Shown piece after piece: positions 23,804-23,804 of a stretch of 23,804 nucleotides of DNA (positions are counted from its first letter, which is position 1; the number at the start of each line of letters is the position of its first letter). This DNA comes from JADJNW01 sp964517145 (GTDB taxonomy: Bacteria; Bacteroidota; Bacteroidia; Chitinophagales; Saprospiraceae). Position numbers and translations under genes: made by a program. The notes beneath the pieces are model-generated. The model did no database searches. It was not told the DNA's origin and saw only the letters and a list, made by a program, of their open reading frames with translations. The DNA lies in NCBI GenBank assembly GCA_964517145.1, contig CAZFBN010000088.1:1-23804 (forward strand), given 5' to 3'.

Positions 23804-23804
23804 T

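Overview
The window looks like a chromosomal segment of a Bacteroidota bacterium, most likely from the Saprospiria/Chitinophagia side of the phylum. This is inferred from four things. There is a giant secreted PKD-repeat protein ending in a gliding-motility/type IX secretion (type B) C-terminal sorting domain. Several upstream regions carry the Bacteroidota promoter pattern TTG-N17-23-TAnnTTTG. Signal peptides end in '..AQ' or '..GQ'. The gene set (UMF1/Atg22-type MFS carrier, BNR/sortilin-like secreted protein, HEAT-cyclophilin lipoprotein) is typical of that phylum. No plasmid, phage, transposase, CRISPR, rRNA or tRNA was seen, and no coherent new multi-gene system is evident. The less ordinary material is in the intergenic regions.

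Layout, left to right. A rho-independent terminator (31-55) ends an upstream gene lying outside the window. A small four-helix membrane protein (81-542) follows, then a gene-free 0.74 kb stretch. Next come a secreted serine hydrolase of the class C beta-lactamase family (1287-3092), a YjjG-type HAD nucleotidase (3206-3901), a convergent minus-strand lipoprotein (3905-4465), an MFS carrier (4644-5966), a second HAD phosphatase (6051-6662) and a convergent thioredoxin (6777-7085). A large BNR-repeat secreted protein (7412-10546) has a clear terminator. An Amt ammonium channel (11215-12591) has a promoter and a leader that can form two small hairpins. A HEAT-repeat plus cyclophilin lipoprotein (13011-15011) and a single-chain glycine decarboxylase GcvP (15225-18131) follow, each behind a good promoter match. 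An 0.85 kb stretch then holds an octamer-phased repeat, a terminator and a mosaic of two gene relics. The window ends with the 1606-residue PKD/T9SS protein (18983-23803), whose stop codon is just inside the window.

Functionally the genes are mostly independent housekeeping or envelope units, not one pathway: nitrogen uptake (Amt), one-carbon metabolism (GcvP), thiol redox (thioredoxin), phosphate-ester hydrolysis (two HADs), and envelope or secreted proteins (serine hydrolase, BNR protein, two lipoproteins, T9SS adhesin). amt has no glnK beside it, and gcvP has no gcvT or gcvH beside it.

Most notable observations: two intergenic arrays of 8-bp units (consensus GAWATTNN), in opposite orientation, each right behind a stop codon; a relic that appears to join the start of a GH31-like glycosidase to the end of an ArsR-like regulator; a terminator-like palindrome built into the last codons of two convergent genes 3 bp apart; and a strong hairpin at the predicted 5' end of the yjjG-like mRNA. 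Start codons were chosen by hand: several long reading frames open with an upstream TTG, but an internal ATG in front of a signal peptide or conserved motif is the better start.
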